From Acetobacter estunensis (GTDB lineage Bacteria > Pseudomonadota > Alphaproteobacteria > Acetobacterales > Acetobacteraceae): a stretch of DNA of 64,000 nt. Within the stretch, counting starts at the first letter, position 1. Each line of letters begins with the position of its first letter. Positions 17,961 through 26,888 of this stretch are shown here, piece by piece. The notes beneath the pieces are model-generated. The model made no database searches, was not told the origin of the DNA, and was given only the letters and a program-made list of their open reading frames with translations. The translations under genes and the position numbers were made by a program. Location: positions 372,001 to 436,000 of the forward strand of contig NZ_JAHRDV010000001.1 in NCBI RefSeq assembly GCF_019083805.1, written 5' to 3'.

Positions 17961-19684
17961 CCGGGGCTTCGGCGGACCGTCGGCTTGAACAACTGGCGGC
18001 GCTGGCGTTTGCGGCGGCTGACGTGTTGTTCGAGGTGGATCGGGTTTTCCGCATTCGTCATGTGGGCGGAGCCATCGCGAAGCTGGTCGGACACCCACCG
18101 ACGGCAGTGCGTGGCCTCTCCCTGTTCGATCTCATAGCGCCGCAGGATCGCATTTTTCTCCGCCGTGTCATGGAGGCCTTCGATCGTGAGCAGCCGGTCG
18201 GGCGGCTGGCGATGCGTTTCCTGCATGCAGGCACCCCCGAACTTGTCACTGCTATTGTGGGCATGAGTCCGATGCCCGGCGTGAAGGGGGAGCGTCTGGT
18301 CACGGCGACCATCCTCGATCGCACATTTGTCGCGGATGCTGGTAGTGACGGGTTTCTCGACCGCACCTCTTTCATCGATCTGGCGCGAAGGCTTGTGCCT
18401 TCAGCAGAGGAAAAACCCCGATTCGAGGTGGTCATGCTGGCGCTGCCGCCTCTGATGAAGGACTCGAAACTGCGCTCAAGTAAGTTGGGGATGGCTTTTG
18501 CCGCAGAGGCCGAAGCTATCCTTCGTCTGAACAGCGAGGGAGGCGCCGTGACGCGACTGGGGGAAGACAGTTTTGCCTTCATCCAGAAGGCCGGCGAAGA
18601 CCCATCCGTTGTGGAGCAAAAAATTATCGAGGCCACGGATGTTTTGTTGGCCCATCCACGCAGTCAGACCCTGCCGCTTGACGCCTCCCTGATGGAACAG
18701 GAAGAAGTGGAGGCGGCCCTTGAGCACGCCCTTGCGACCTTTGCGAGACATTCCGCCGATTGTGCACCCGTCACGAACCTGCCTGACTGTCTGGCGGCAT
18801 CTGCCCGTCAGGACCGGGAACTTGTGGCGTCCTGTCGCAGCATCATTGAGGATGCGACGTTCTTTCAGGTTCTTCAGCCGATCTTGACGCTCAAGACCGG
18901 GATCATTCAGCATTACGAAGTGCTTACGCGGTTCGCTCAGGGCGTTGCACGAGGTATTTCCAACACATCCGAGTTCATTCAGATCGCCGAACAGGTTGGT
19001 ATGATCAACACATTCGATCTCGTGAACTGCGTGAAGACGATCAAGCTGCTTCAGAAACTGCCCGCCAGCGTCCGTCTGGCGTTGAATGTTTCGGGACGGT
19101 CGGTGCAGTCAGCGGAATTTGCCGAGCGTCTGCGGGGGGTGCTCGAAGGAAGCGACACACAAGTTGCGCCTTCCCGACTTCTGATCGAAATCACCGAAAC
19201 GCGTGGAATCACCGAATTCGAACAGCCATGTGCTCTGTTGCAATATCTTTTCCAACGCGGTCATCGCATCTGCCTCGATGATTTCGGCGCAGGCGCCATG
19301 AGCTTCGAGTATCTGCGGCGTTTTCCTGTAAGCTATGTGAAGATCGACGGTCCGTTTTTCCGTAATGCCATGATAAGCGGGCGTGATCGTATCCTTGTGC
19401 GCACCATCGCACGCTGTGCGTTCGAACTGGGATGCCGGACCGTGGCGGAGATGATTGAAACCGAAGCGGAATCTGCGCTGGCGCGGGAGTTGGGCATCGA
19501 ATGCGGGCAGGGGTGGCTGTTCGGTAAGCCGGTCACCGCCGACGTTCTCATGGCGACATTTAGCGATCATCCGCCACGACAGCCGGCACCCTCACGTATG
19601 GTCAGTCCGGCTCCAACGCCTCCTCCTGCCCGTCGCGTGGCGGCAATGCGGAGTGGCGGAGTGGTGTTTCCGGCCGCAGGATAA
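17936..19684 (+). CDS. PAS-GGDEF(degenerate)-EAL cyclic-di-GMP protein
   Basis: From ATG 17936 the product has 582 residues. An N-terminal PAS-like domain covers about residues 17-125. A degenerate GGDEF-like domain (about 143-270) has GEDSF in place of GGDEF, so no cyclase activity is expected. The EAL domain (about 300-540) keeps the key residues: Glu328 in YEVLTR, Asn384, Glu418 in EITE, Asp448-Asp449 (LDDFGAG), Lys469 and Glu505. It could therefore be a working c-di-GMP phosphodiesterase. The tail after 545 is Pro/Arg-rich and disordered. No membrane segment is seen, so it is cytosolic. ATG 17924 is an alternative start. An inverted repeat spans the start region. Confidence 0.87.
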   Translation: MAPHKENKAGASADRRLEQLAALAFAAADVLFEVDRVFRIRHVGGAIAKLVGHPPTAVRGLSLFDLIAPQDRIFLRRVMEAFDREQPVGRLAMRFLHAGTPELVTAIVGMSPMPGVKGERLVTATILDRTFVADAGSDGFLDRTSFIDLARRLVPSAEEKPRFEVVMLALPPLMKDSKLRSSKLGMAFAAEAEAILRLNSEGGAVTRLGEDSFAFIQKAGEDPSVVEQKIIEATDVLLAHPRSQTLPLDASLMEQEEVEAALEHALATFARHSADCAPVTNLPDCLAASARQDRELVASCRSIIEDATFFQVLQPILTLKTGIIQHYEVLTRFAQGVARGISNTSEFIQIAEQVGMINTFDLVNCVKTIKLLQKLPASVRLALNVSGRSVQSAEFAERLRGVLEGSDTQVAPSRLLIEITETRGITEFEQPCALLQYLFQRGHRICLDDFGAGAMSFEYLRRFPVSYVKIDGPFFRNAMISGRDRILVRTIARCAFELGCRTVAEMIETEAESALARELGIECGQGWLFGKPVTADVLMATFSDHPPRQPAPSRMVSPAPTPPPARRVAAMRSGGVVFPAAG

Positions 19685-19787
19685 AGCCGCCGCCGACAGG
19701 CAGCCTTTCTTGACGTCAGGTGTTTTTGAGGGCAGGCGAGGGCGAAGCAGGCGCGGCGCTCCACGCGCGTTCAGGAACGGGGATGGC

Positions 19788-20618
19788 ATGAAGCACTGGC
19801 ATATCGATCAACTGGACTGGGGCAGTTTCGAGCCGTCGCGTGTGGATCCCGATATTATTGCCGTCGTGAAGGCGGCCGCCGTTGTCGAACGCAACGGCGT
19901 CGATTACGCAGTCTATCTTAACCATGTTTTCTCGGACGATGCCGATTTCAGGGCCGCTGCGGACAATTGGGCCATCGAAGAGGTTCAGCACGGTGACGCG
20001 CTTGGTCGCTGGGCGATGCTGGCCGATCCGTCATGGGACTATCCTGCCGCTTTTGAACGGTATCGTTCGACCTTTCACATCGATCTGGACACCACGACCT
20101 CCGTACGCGGTTCACGAACGGGCGAACTGATCGCTCGCTGCATGGTGGAAACCGGCACATCGTCTTTCTATTCCGCGCTTGCGGATGCCACGGACGAACC
20201 GCTTCTGCGCCAGATATGCAAACTGATCGCAGCGGATGAGTACCGCCATTTCAAGCTCTTCTATGACCATATGCGGCGTTATCTCGATCGGGAAAAATTG
20301 AGCGGATGGGCGCGCGCGCGTATCGCTCTGGGGCGCATCACGGAAAGCGAGGACGACGAACTGGCGTCCGCCTACTACACGACCAATGAACCCGAGAGCG
20401 TGCCGTATGATCGCAAACGGTGCATTGCCGGTTACATGTCGCGTGCGCTCATGTCCTATCGCCAGAAGCATATCGACCGTGTGACCGGCATGGTTTTCAA
20501 AACCATAGGCTTCAAGCCTCATAGCCGCCTGCATGCTTGGGCGGCCCGTGGGGTCTATGCCCTGATCCGTCAGCGTCAGCGCAGTTTTGCAAAGATTGCA
20601 GCCTCTACAGGAACTTGA
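19788..20618 (+). CDS. Ferritin-like diiron protein (unassigned)
   Basis: The 276-residue protein has two carboxylate/His pairs typical of a four-helix diiron centre. WAIEEVQHGDALGRW (EExxH) comes after an earlier Glu in VVERNGVDY. A second helix pair has METGTSSFY followed by AADEYRHFKLFY (DExxH). This is the ferritin-like superfamily that includes acyl-ACP desaturases and AurF-type oxygenases; substrate unknown. ATG 19788 (MKHWHIDQLDWG) is preceded by GGAACGGGG. It lies 103 bp after the PAS/EAL gene and 76 bp before the M13 peptidase on the same strand. Confidence 0.75.
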   Translation: MKHWHIDQLDWGSFEPSRVDPDIIAVVKAAAVVERNGVDYAVYLNHVFSDDADFRAAADNWAIEEVQHGDALGRWAMLADPSWDYPAAFERYRSTFHIDLDTTTSVRGSRTGELIARCMVETGTSSFYSALADATDEPLLRQICKLIAADEYRHFKLFYDHMRRYLDREKLSGWARARIALGRITESEDDELASAYYTTNEPESVPYDRKRCIAGYMSRALMSYRQKHIDRVTGMVFKTIGFKPHSRLHAWAARGVYALIRQRQRSFAKIAASTGT

Positions 20619-20694
20619 GGACGCGGTTCTTTACCCGTGTTCGCTGTCCGGCCTACCATGGCGCCGAACAATTCATCGCAAGGAAAGGCCGACC

Positions 20695-22809
20695 GTGCGC
20701 GCTTTCCGCAAGGCAGGTAGTGCATCCGGTATGTCGCGTTCCAGCAAGATCGTCCGTCCGTCTTTCGCCGCAGCTCTGATGCTGGCGGGTAGCTTCACCA
20801 CGGTTTCCGGAGCCGTTGCGGCCTCTGCTCCCGAAGCGACGGCGAGCATCGCTCCATGGGGGTTCGACCTTGCCGGTCGCGAGACGACCATCATGCCCGG
20901 CGATGATTTTTTCGATTATGCCAACGGTCGCGCCGTCCGCTCTCTGGTCATTCCGCCGGACCGCACCTCGTTTGGGGCATTCGATCAACTGCGCGAACTT
21001 TCACGTCAGCGCGTGCGCGACATCCTTGTGGAACTTTCGCAGCGTCCTGCCGCCATTCCGGTCACGACAGTGGAAAAGCTGGGAACATATTACGCCGCGC
21101 TGATGGACGAAAAGACCATCGAGACGCTGAGTGCGTCGCCGTTGACGGCCGATCTTACGGCCATTCGCACCGTAGCCAATCCGGCTGATCTGGCCCGTGT
21201 GATTGGCAGCGGGCAGACCACCTTCCAGTATTCTGCCTTTGCGCTGTCTATCCAGCCCGATGCGAAAGATCCGACGCGATTTACCCTGACACTGGATCAG
21301 GGTGGGTTGGGGATGCCCGACCGGGATTATTATCTCAAGCCAGAGTTTGCCGCGAAGAAAACCGCCTATCAGGCCTATGTCGCGAAAATGCTTTCTCTCG
21401 TGGGATGGCCGGAGGCAAGCCGTCGTGCGGCCGATATCGTGGCGTTGGAAAGTCAGATCGCAAAGGCGCATTGGGCGCGCGCCGACATGCGCGATCCGGA
21501 GAAGACCTACAATCCTCGGACCGTGGCCGAATTGATCGCGGAAGCGCCGGGTTTTGACTGGATCGCGTGGCTGAAAGGGGCGGGCATCACGCCGCCACAG
21601 GCGGACAAGGCCCGTATCGTCGTGGGGGAGCCTTCCGCGATTGTGGGTGAGGCCGCTGCGCTCGGAGCAGCGTCAATGCCTGTGCTCAAGGCGTGGCTGG
21701 CTTTTCATCTGGCCAACAATGCAGCGCCGGTTCTGTCCTCGTCCTTTGTGAACGCCTCTTATGCCTTCAATCGCAAGACCATTGCCGGTCAGCCGCAATT
21801 GGCGGAACGCTGGAAGCGGATGACCGACGCGACAGATGACGCGATGGGCTGGGCGATTGGCCGGATTTATGTGGAGCGCTTTTTCCCAGTCGAAAGCAAG
21901 GCCGCCATGGAGCAGCTTACGGCGCGTCTGAAAGCGGCTTTTCGCGTCCGTCTGCAGAACAATGACTGGATGGCCGCCGAGACCAAGAAGCAGGCGCTGG
22001 TCAAACTGGATCACTTCGACATTCAGGTGGGGTATCCCAAAAAGTGGCGGGATTACGAGAGCCTCACCATCCGGGCGGGGGATGCGTATGGCAACGCAGA
22101 GCGTGCCGTCGCGTTCGAGTGGCGTTACTGGCTCGCGCATCTCGGCAAGCCAGTGGACCGCGATGAGTGGGACATGACTCCACAGACGGTCAACGCATAC
22201 AACAATCCCGTCTTCAACGAGGTGGTCTTTCCGGCCTCCATCCTTCAGCCGCCGTTCTTTGATCCCAAAGCCGATCCCGCCGTTAACTATGGTGGCATTG
22301 GCGGTGTCATCGGCCATGAGATGACGCATGGTTTCGACGATGAGGGACGTAAGTTCGATGAGCAGGGCCGGCTGCGCGACTGGTGGACGAAGGAGGACGC
22401 CGAGCGGTTCGAGCAGCGTGGCGCGCGTCTCGGAGCGCAGTACGATGCGTTTCAGGTGCTGCCGGGCGTCCATCTCAATGGCAAACTCACCATGGGCGAG
22501 AATATCGCTGATCTGGGTGGCCTGACCCTTGGCCTCGATGCCTATCGGGCGTCTCTCGAGGGCAAGGAGGCTCCCGTTCTGGATGGCCTGACCGGAGAGC
22601 AGCGTGTATTTCTCGGCTGGGCGCAGGTCTGGCGGATGAAAGTGCGCGACGAACGGGCGCGCCAGCTTGCCGTCATCGACCCGCATTCAGCGCCTGCCGC
22701 GCGGGTTAATCTGCCTGCTCATAATATCGATGCCTGGTATCGGGCTTGGAATGTCCAGCCCGGCCAGAAGCTTTATCTTGCTCCGGATGACCGTGTGAAA
22801 ATCTGGTAA
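20695..22809 (+). CDS. M13-family zinc metallopeptidase (PepO/neprilysin-like)
   Basis: A 704-residue exported peptidase of the neprilysin family. The catalytic region is complete: NAYNNPVFNEVVFPASI, GHEMTHGFDDEG with the zinc-binding HExxH, and ENIADLGGLTLGLDAY with the third zinc ligand Glu. The start GTG 20695 is chosen because AGGAAAGG lies six bases upstream. ATG 20731 is possible but has no ribosome-binding site. The N-terminus then has a basic region and a hydrophobic stretch ending VSGAVAASA, a likely signal peptide, so the protein acts in the periplasm or outside, degrading peptides. Confidence 0.9.
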   Translation: MRAFRKAGSASGMSRSSKIVRPSFAAALMLAGSFTTVSGAVAASAPEATASIAPWGFDLAGRETTIMPGDDFFDYANGRAVRSLVIPPDRTSFGAFDQLRELSRQRVRDILVELSQRPAAIPVTTVEKLGTYYAALMDEKTIETLSASPLTADLTAIRTVANPADLARVIGSGQTTFQYSAFALSIQPDAKDPTRFTLTLDQGGLGMPDRDYYLKPEFAAKKTAYQAYVAKMLSLVGWPEASRRAADIVALESQIAKAHWARADMRDPEKTYNPRTVAELIAEAPGFDWIAWLKGAGITPPQADKARIVVGEPSAIVGEAAALGAASMPVLKAWLAFHLANNAAPVLSSSFVNASYAFNRKTIAGQPQLAERWKRMTDATDDAMGWAIGRIYVERFFPVESKAAMEQLTARLKAAFRVRLQNNDWMAAETKKQALVKLDHFDIQVGYPKKWRDYESLTIRAGDAYGNAERAVAFEWRYWLAHLGKPVDRDEWDMTPQTVNAYNNPVFNEVVFPASILQPPFFDPKADPAVNYGGIGGVIGHEMTHGFDDEGRKFDEQGRLRDWWTKEDAERFEQRGARLGAQYDAFQVLPGVHLNGKLTMGENIADLGGLTLGLDAYRASLEGKEAPVLDGLTGEQRVFLGWAQVWRMKVRDERARQLAVIDPHSAPAARVNLPAHNIDAWYRAWNVQPGQKLYLAPDDRVKIW

Positions 22810-22842
22810 GACCGGATTCCCCAAGGAAAGAACTGTTTCATC

Positions 22843-23601
22843 ATGACCACCACACCAACGCTCGCCTACCGTAACACTCCCCTGCATGCCGCAGTGGCCG
22901 CCGCGGTTGCACGCGTTCTGGAAGCCTATGATCTTGAACCGGATTATCTCACGGGTGACGGTCCCTCGCTGGCGCAGATGATGGGGCAGGGCGAGATCGA
23001 TATTTTTGCCACGGTCTGGCTGCCGGGAGAGGATGAGAAATTTCTCTCGGCTGCCGTGGAGCCTCTGGGGTGCCTCTATCGCCCTGCCTTCGCTTTTTTT
23101 GTGGCTGAACGGGCGGATAGCCCTTTGAACGGTTTGACCTCTGTGGCCGATGTGGCGGCGTCCGGAGCGGCGCGTCATCTCATCACCCCCGAAAGCCTGC
23201 TTTCGCATGTGCGTCAGATGGTGGCGGCTTATGGCCTGACCGAAGCAGGGTTCACCATTGAGACCCAGCCGGACGAGCAGGCGTTTTCAGCCATTGCGGC
23301 CGCCGTAAAGAGTGGTGAACCCGTCATTGCTCCGCTGTTCTCGCCCTGCCATCTGATCCATTCGTTGCCCCTGCGTCCGTTGGACGATCCGAAAAAGGCG
23401 GGTGGTAACGAGTTGGAAGCGCGACTGCTCATAAGTCAGGCGTTCAGGGAGACTGCAGATCAGGATCTGGTCGATGAATTGGATGAGCTGACGCTGGGCA
23501 ACAAGGTCGTCAGTGCATTGGATGAAGCCGTGCGTCATCTGGATATGTCACCGGACGAGGCCGCCGAGGAATGGCAGCGCGGCAAACTTCTGCCTCGTTG
23601 A
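22843..23601 (+). CDS. OpuAC-like substrate-binding domain protein without signal peptide
   Basis: The 252-residue protein resembles the glycine betaine/proline-binding domain (OpuAC/ProX): an early LAYRNTPLHAAVAAAVARVL, a GEIDIFATVWLPG box and an EWQRGKLLPR-like end typical of these binding proteins. It has no signal peptide or lipobox, and no permease or ATPase gene is near, so it is not an ordinary transporter part. It may be a cytoplasmic ligand sensor or a remnant. It begins 33 bp after the M13 peptidase with AAGGAAAG upstream. The next small gene starts 5 bp after its stop. Confidence 0.7.
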   Translation: MTTTPTLAYRNTPLHAAVAAAVARVLEAYDLEPDYLTGDGPSLAQMMGQGEIDIFATVWLPGEDEKFLSAAVEPLGCLYRPAFAFFVAERADSPLNGLTSVADVAASGAARHLITPESLLSHVRQMVAAYGLTEAGFTIETQPDEQAFSAIAAAVKSGEPVIAPLFSPCHLIHSLPLRPLDDPKKAGGNELEARLLISQAFRETADQDLVDELDELTLGNKVVSALDEAVRHLDMSPDEAAEEWQRGKLLPR

Positions 23602-23606
23602 TCCCA

Positions 23607-23927
23607 ATGAACGTGCCGCCCGATCCGATGCAGCCCGATATCGTGCCCCATCTACGGGGCGTTGACGGCGTCCGTCTGGCAATGGCCATGACGGATACGC
23701 ATCAACTCACCATTGGAGAGGGGAGGCAGGCCGTGGTGGTGCAACTGCCGCCACAGGCGCGTGGTATTTTCCCACTTATAGATGGGCGCAATACCGTAGC
23801 GAATCTGGCCGCCAGACTTGCCACGCGCGGAGTCGAGGCACGCCAGTTCGAAGACGTATGGCGCAAGACCGTGACAGCTCTTGCACCGTTTGGAGTGCTC
23901 GAATTGTCGGCTCCGACCACCGGCTGA
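23607..23927 (+). CDS. Small hypothetical protein
   Basis: I do not recognise this 106-residue product. It reads MNVPPDPMQPDIVPHLRGVD and ends with a compact helical segment (NTVANLAARLATRGV, FEDVWRKTVTALAPFGVLEL) that looks like a small winged-helix or PqqD-like fold, by eye only. It is packed 5 bp after the OpuAC-like gene and 8 bp before the YdcF-like gene, in line with one transcript. No signal peptide or membrane segment is present. Confidence 0.55.
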   Translation: MNVPPDPMQPDIVPHLRGVDGVRLAMAMTDTHQLTIGEGRQAVVVQLPPQARGIFPLIDGRNTVANLAARLATRGVEARQFEDVWRKTVTALAPFGVLELSAPTTG

Positions 23928-23935
23928 ACGCGCCC

Positions 23936-24439
23936 ATGCTTCCCGTCATCGTCTTTGGTGCGGCACTCGAGCCGGACGGCACGCCCCGTCCTGTGCTGCG
24001 TGCGCGTCTGGATGCCGCTCTGCGATTCGGTCGTGAGCGGGCGGACACTGTTTATCTCCTGACAGGCGGTGTTCCCTGTGCCGGACGCACGGAAGCGGCT
24101 GTGATGGCAGATATCCTTCGCGAACAGGGTGTACCGAAAGATGCCCTCCTGCTGGAGGCGCGTTCACGCGATACCTGCGAGTCCACCATCGCCTGCACTC
24201 GTCTGCTTTGGAAGAAAGGCTATGCAGGGCCGGTGGTGCTCGTTACCAGCGATTTCCACATGATGCGTTGCACCGCAATGATGCGGGCGCTGGGATGGAA
24301 GACGCAGGCCGTTCCGGCTCCCGCCTGTCTGGGACGCTCGCGGTCATGGCGGGCGTGGGTCTGGTTGCGCGAGTTTCCGGCCATGCTGTGGGATGTGTTT
24401 CTCGTCGCTCGCTGGAGGCTGTGTCAGCGCGGGGTGTGA
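23936..24439 (+). CDS. YdcF/DUF218-family protein
   Basis: A 167-residue member of the DUF218/YdcF/SanA family: VIVFGAALEPDGTPRPVLRARLDAAL, LLTGG, RTEAAVMADIL, RDTCEST and VVLVTSDFHMMRC are the typical motifs in order. Related proteins are linked to envelope integrity and ElyC/SanA function, but the reaction is unknown. ATG 23936 gives MLPVIVFGAAL, the usual family start when no membrane anchor is present. A longer frame starting at 23858 overlaps the upstream gene and is less likely. Confidence 0.82.
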   Translation: MLPVIVFGAALEPDGTPRPVLRARLDAALRFGRERADTVYLLTGGVPCAGRTEAAVMADILREQGVPKDALLLEARSRDTCESTIACTRLLWKKGYAGPVVLVTSDFHMMRCTAMMRALGWKTQAVPAPACLGRSRSWRAWVWLREFPAMLWDVFLVARWRLCQRGV

Positions 24440-24546
24440 GTCCGTGCAGGTCGCCCTGTCATTGACTTTCTGCCGTGATTTCCTTTCATCAGGCCGCTCA
24501 TGCGCGCGCATCGTGTGCTGATGTCATGTCTGTCGAGGAGAGGCCC

Positions 24547-25518
24547 ATGCCTGTTTACGCCTTCGTTTTCCCCGGACAGGGAAGTCAGTCCCCCGGCATG
24601 GGACAGGATCTTGCCGACGCCTTTTCCTCTGCCCGCGAAGTCTTTCAGGAAGTCGATGACGCGCTGGGCGAGCATCTCTCGAAAATCATTTTCGAAGGAC
24701 CGGCCGAATCCCTGACCAGCACGGAGAATGCCCAGCCGGCGTTGATGGCAGTTTCCATGGCGGTCGTGCGCGTGTTGGAACGTGAAGGTGGAATAGACTT
24801 TAGCCAGCGCGCCACGCTCATGGCAGGGCATTCGCTGGGTGAATATTCCGCACTCGCGGCCGCCCGGTCCTTCGGCATCGCCCAGGCAGCGCGTCTGCTG
24901 CGTCTGCGTGGACAGGCCATGCAACGGGCCGTCCCGGCCGGGGAAGGTGGCATGGCGGCGCTGATCGGCGTGACGCCGGAGCAGGCCCGTGAAGTGTGTG
25001 CGGAAGCGGCCATTGTGAAGGTTGAGGGCGAACCGGAGCGGCATGAAATCATCGAGATCGCCAATGACAATGGAGGCGGTCAGATCGTGGTGTCGGGTCA
25101 GATCGGAGCCATTGACCGCGCTATCGTTATTGCCAAGGAAAAAGGCATCAAGCGTGCGGTGAAGTTGCCTGTGTCTGCGGCGTTTCACAGTTCGCTCATG
25201 CGTCCGGCCGCCGAGGAAATGGCGGAGGCGCTTGCGCAGGCGGATATCCGTGCTCCCATCGTGCCGATTGTCGCCAACGTCACGGCGGAAAAGGTGACAT
25301 CGCCGGATACGATCCGCGACCTTCTGGTGAAGCAGGTGACGGGCACCGTGCGCTGGCGTGAGAGCGTGGACGCCATGGTCGGCATGGGCATCGATCATTT
25401 CGTGGAGCTTGGCGCGGGAAAGGTGCTGTCGGGCCTCATCCGGCGCATTGCCCCGGATGCCAAGACACAGTCCGTCGGCAGTGTGACCGACATCGACAGT
25501 TTTCTTCAGAGCTTCTGA
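24547..25518 (+). CDS. fabD: Malonyl-CoA:ACP transacylase
   Basis: FabD moves malonyl from CoA to ACP, the entry step of type II fatty acid synthesis. The 323-residue product has FPGQGSQSPGMG, the nucleophile Ser96 in GHSLGEYSALA, a conserved Arg loop and FHSSLM with the catalytic His. ATG 24547 follows GAGGAGAGG. fabG follows after 13 bp, and acpP and fabF follow further on. Confidence 0.96.
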   Translation: MPVYAFVFPGQGSQSPGMGQDLADAFSSAREVFQEVDDALGEHLSKIIFEGPAESLTSTENAQPALMAVSMAVVRVLEREGGIDFSQRATLMAGHSLGEYSALAAARSFGIAQAARLLRLRGQAMQRAVPAGEGGMAALIGVTPEQAREVCAEAAIVKVEGEPERHEIIEIANDNGGGQIVVSGQIGAIDRAIVIAKEKGIKRAVKLPVSAAFHSSLMRPAAEEMAEALAQADIRAPIVPIVANVTAEKVTSPDTIRDLLVKQVTGTVRWRESVDAMVGMGIDHFVELGAGKVLSGLIRRIAPDAKTQSVGSVTDIDSFLQSF

Positions 25519-25531
25519 AGTTTCCTCAACC

Positions 25532-26296
25532 ATGAGCACACAGGACATTTCCATGTTCAATCTTACCGGCAAGGTCGCTCTTGTCACCGGCGCTTCCGGC
25601 GGAATCGGCGCGGCCATTGCCCGGACTCTTCACAAGCAGGGAGCGACGGTCGTGCTCTCGGGCACACGGGAGGCCGTTCTTGCCGAGAGGGCCGCGGAAC
25701 TGGGTGGCGAGCGTGTCCATATCGTGACGGCCGATCTGTCCGATCCAGCGGCGGCGGATCAGCTTGTCGCGCGTGCGGAAGAGATGGCGGGTGCACCGTT
25801 GGACATTCTCGTCAACAATGCGGGCCTCACACGTGACACACTGGCCATCCGCATGAAGGACGAGGACTGGAACAAGGTGCTGGAGGTCGATTTGGCTTCC
25901 CCCTTCCGTCTGTGTCGTGCGGCACTCAAGGGCATGCTTCGCAGGCGTGCGGGCCGTATCATCAACATCGCCTCCGTGGTTGGGGCGACGGGCAACGCCG
26001 GGCAGGCGAACTATTCGGCCGCCAAGGCCGGTATGGTGGGCATGACCAAGTCTCTGGCGCAGGAAGCGGGGTCACGTGGCGTGACGCTCAATGTCGTGGC
26101 GCCCGGCTTTATCGCGACGGCCATGACCGATGTGCTGCCGGAGGCCCAGAAGGAAAAACTGGTCGGGTCCATCCCGCTCGGTCGCATGGGCACGCCGGAC
26201 GATGTCGCATCAGCCGTGGTCTATCTGGCGTCTGACGAGGCGGCATGGGTTACGGGGGCCACCTTGCACGTCAACGGCGGCATGGCGATGATCTGA
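25532..26296 (+). CDS. fabG: 3-oxoacyl-ACP reductase
   Basis: NADPH-dependent short-chain reductase of the fatty acid elongation cycle. The 254-residue protein has TGASGGIG (cofactor), NNAG, the catalytic Ser in NIASVVG, YSAAKAG (Tyr-x-x-x-Lys) and the C-terminal TGATLHVNGGMAM typical of true FabG. The position directly after fabD and before acpP supports the assignment over other SDRs. Confidence 0.96.
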   Translation: MSTQDISMFNLTGKVALVTGASGGIGAAIARTLHKQGATVVLSGTREAVLAERAAELGGERVHIVTADLSDPAAADQLVARAEEMAGAPLDILVNNAGLTRDTLAIRMKDEDWNKVLEVDLASPFRLCRAALKGMLRRRAGRIINIASVVGATGNAGQANYSAAKAGMVGMTKSLAQEAGSRGVTLNVVAPGFIATAMTDVLPEAQKEKLVGSIPLGRMGTPDDVASAVVYLASDEAAWVTGATLHVNGGMAMI

Positions 26297-26569
26297 GGAG
26301 ATTTTCCTCGTAACATGTTGGAAAACCATTTGGTTTTTTATTGGTGCAGAGACGGGGCGGCCGAGTTTTGGGGATGTGGACACAGATGAAACAATCGGTG
26401 TTTTACGCATCCGCTTGGCGAGCGGAAGATTTCCGTGCTAATCGCCCCGGCAGCCTCGTCGGGCATACCCCGGTTGCCCTGTACGAATGTCCTGGTCTGG
26501 CGGATGTCCGGACAGGGCGTGAGCAACTCATTCGCCCGTAGTGCCTGGGCAGACAGGAAGCAGAGACAG
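26297..26569 (+). promoter_or_regulatory. fabG-acpP spacer with weak terminator and acpP promoter region
   Basis: The 273-bp gap contains a weak hairpin AAAACC/GGTTTT plus T run (26322-26339) shortly after fabG, which may partly end fabDG transcription. High-level acpP expression then needs its own promoter in the rest of the gap. A 66-codon open frame inside has no family resemblance and is not called. Confidence 0.35.
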
Positions 26570-26809
26570 ATGAGCGAAATCGCTGATAAGGTTAAGAAGA
26601 TCGTTGTCGAGCACCTCGGTGTGGAAGAGAGCAAGGTGACACCGGAAGCGTCGTTCATCGACGATCTGGGCGCTGACAGCCTCGACACGGTTGAGCTGGT
26701 GATGGCGTTCGAAGAGGCGTTCAACGTCGAAATCCCCGAGGACGCGGCTGAGAAGATCGCCACCGTCAAGGACGCGATCGACTACATCGAAGCTCAGAAG
26801 GCCGCCTGA
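26570..26809 (+). CDS. acpP: Acyl carrier protein
   Basis: The 79-residue acidic carrier of growing acyl chains. The phosphopantetheine attachment residue is Ser37 in [17 protein letters not shown]. Length, helix pattern and strongly acidic composition are typical. ATG 26570 ([10 protein letters not shown]) is preceded by GGAAGCAGAG. A longer in-frame extension to 26435 is not credible. fabF follows 79 bp later. Confidence 0.98.
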   Translation: MSEIADKVKKIVVEHLGVEESKVTPEASFIDDLGADSLDTVELVMAFEEAFNVEIPEDAAEKIATVKDAIDYIEAQKAA

Positions 26810-26888
26810 GGTCTTTTTCGCGTCCGGGCGAGCGCGGCTTTCGGGCGGCGCCGTCTTTTTGTTTTGACGAACTGAGGAGCAGGCGAGC

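Noticed and set aside
26341-26541. 66-codon frame between fabG and acpP
   Set aside because: No ribosome-binding site and no likeness to known proteins; the region is better explained as the acpP promoter region.
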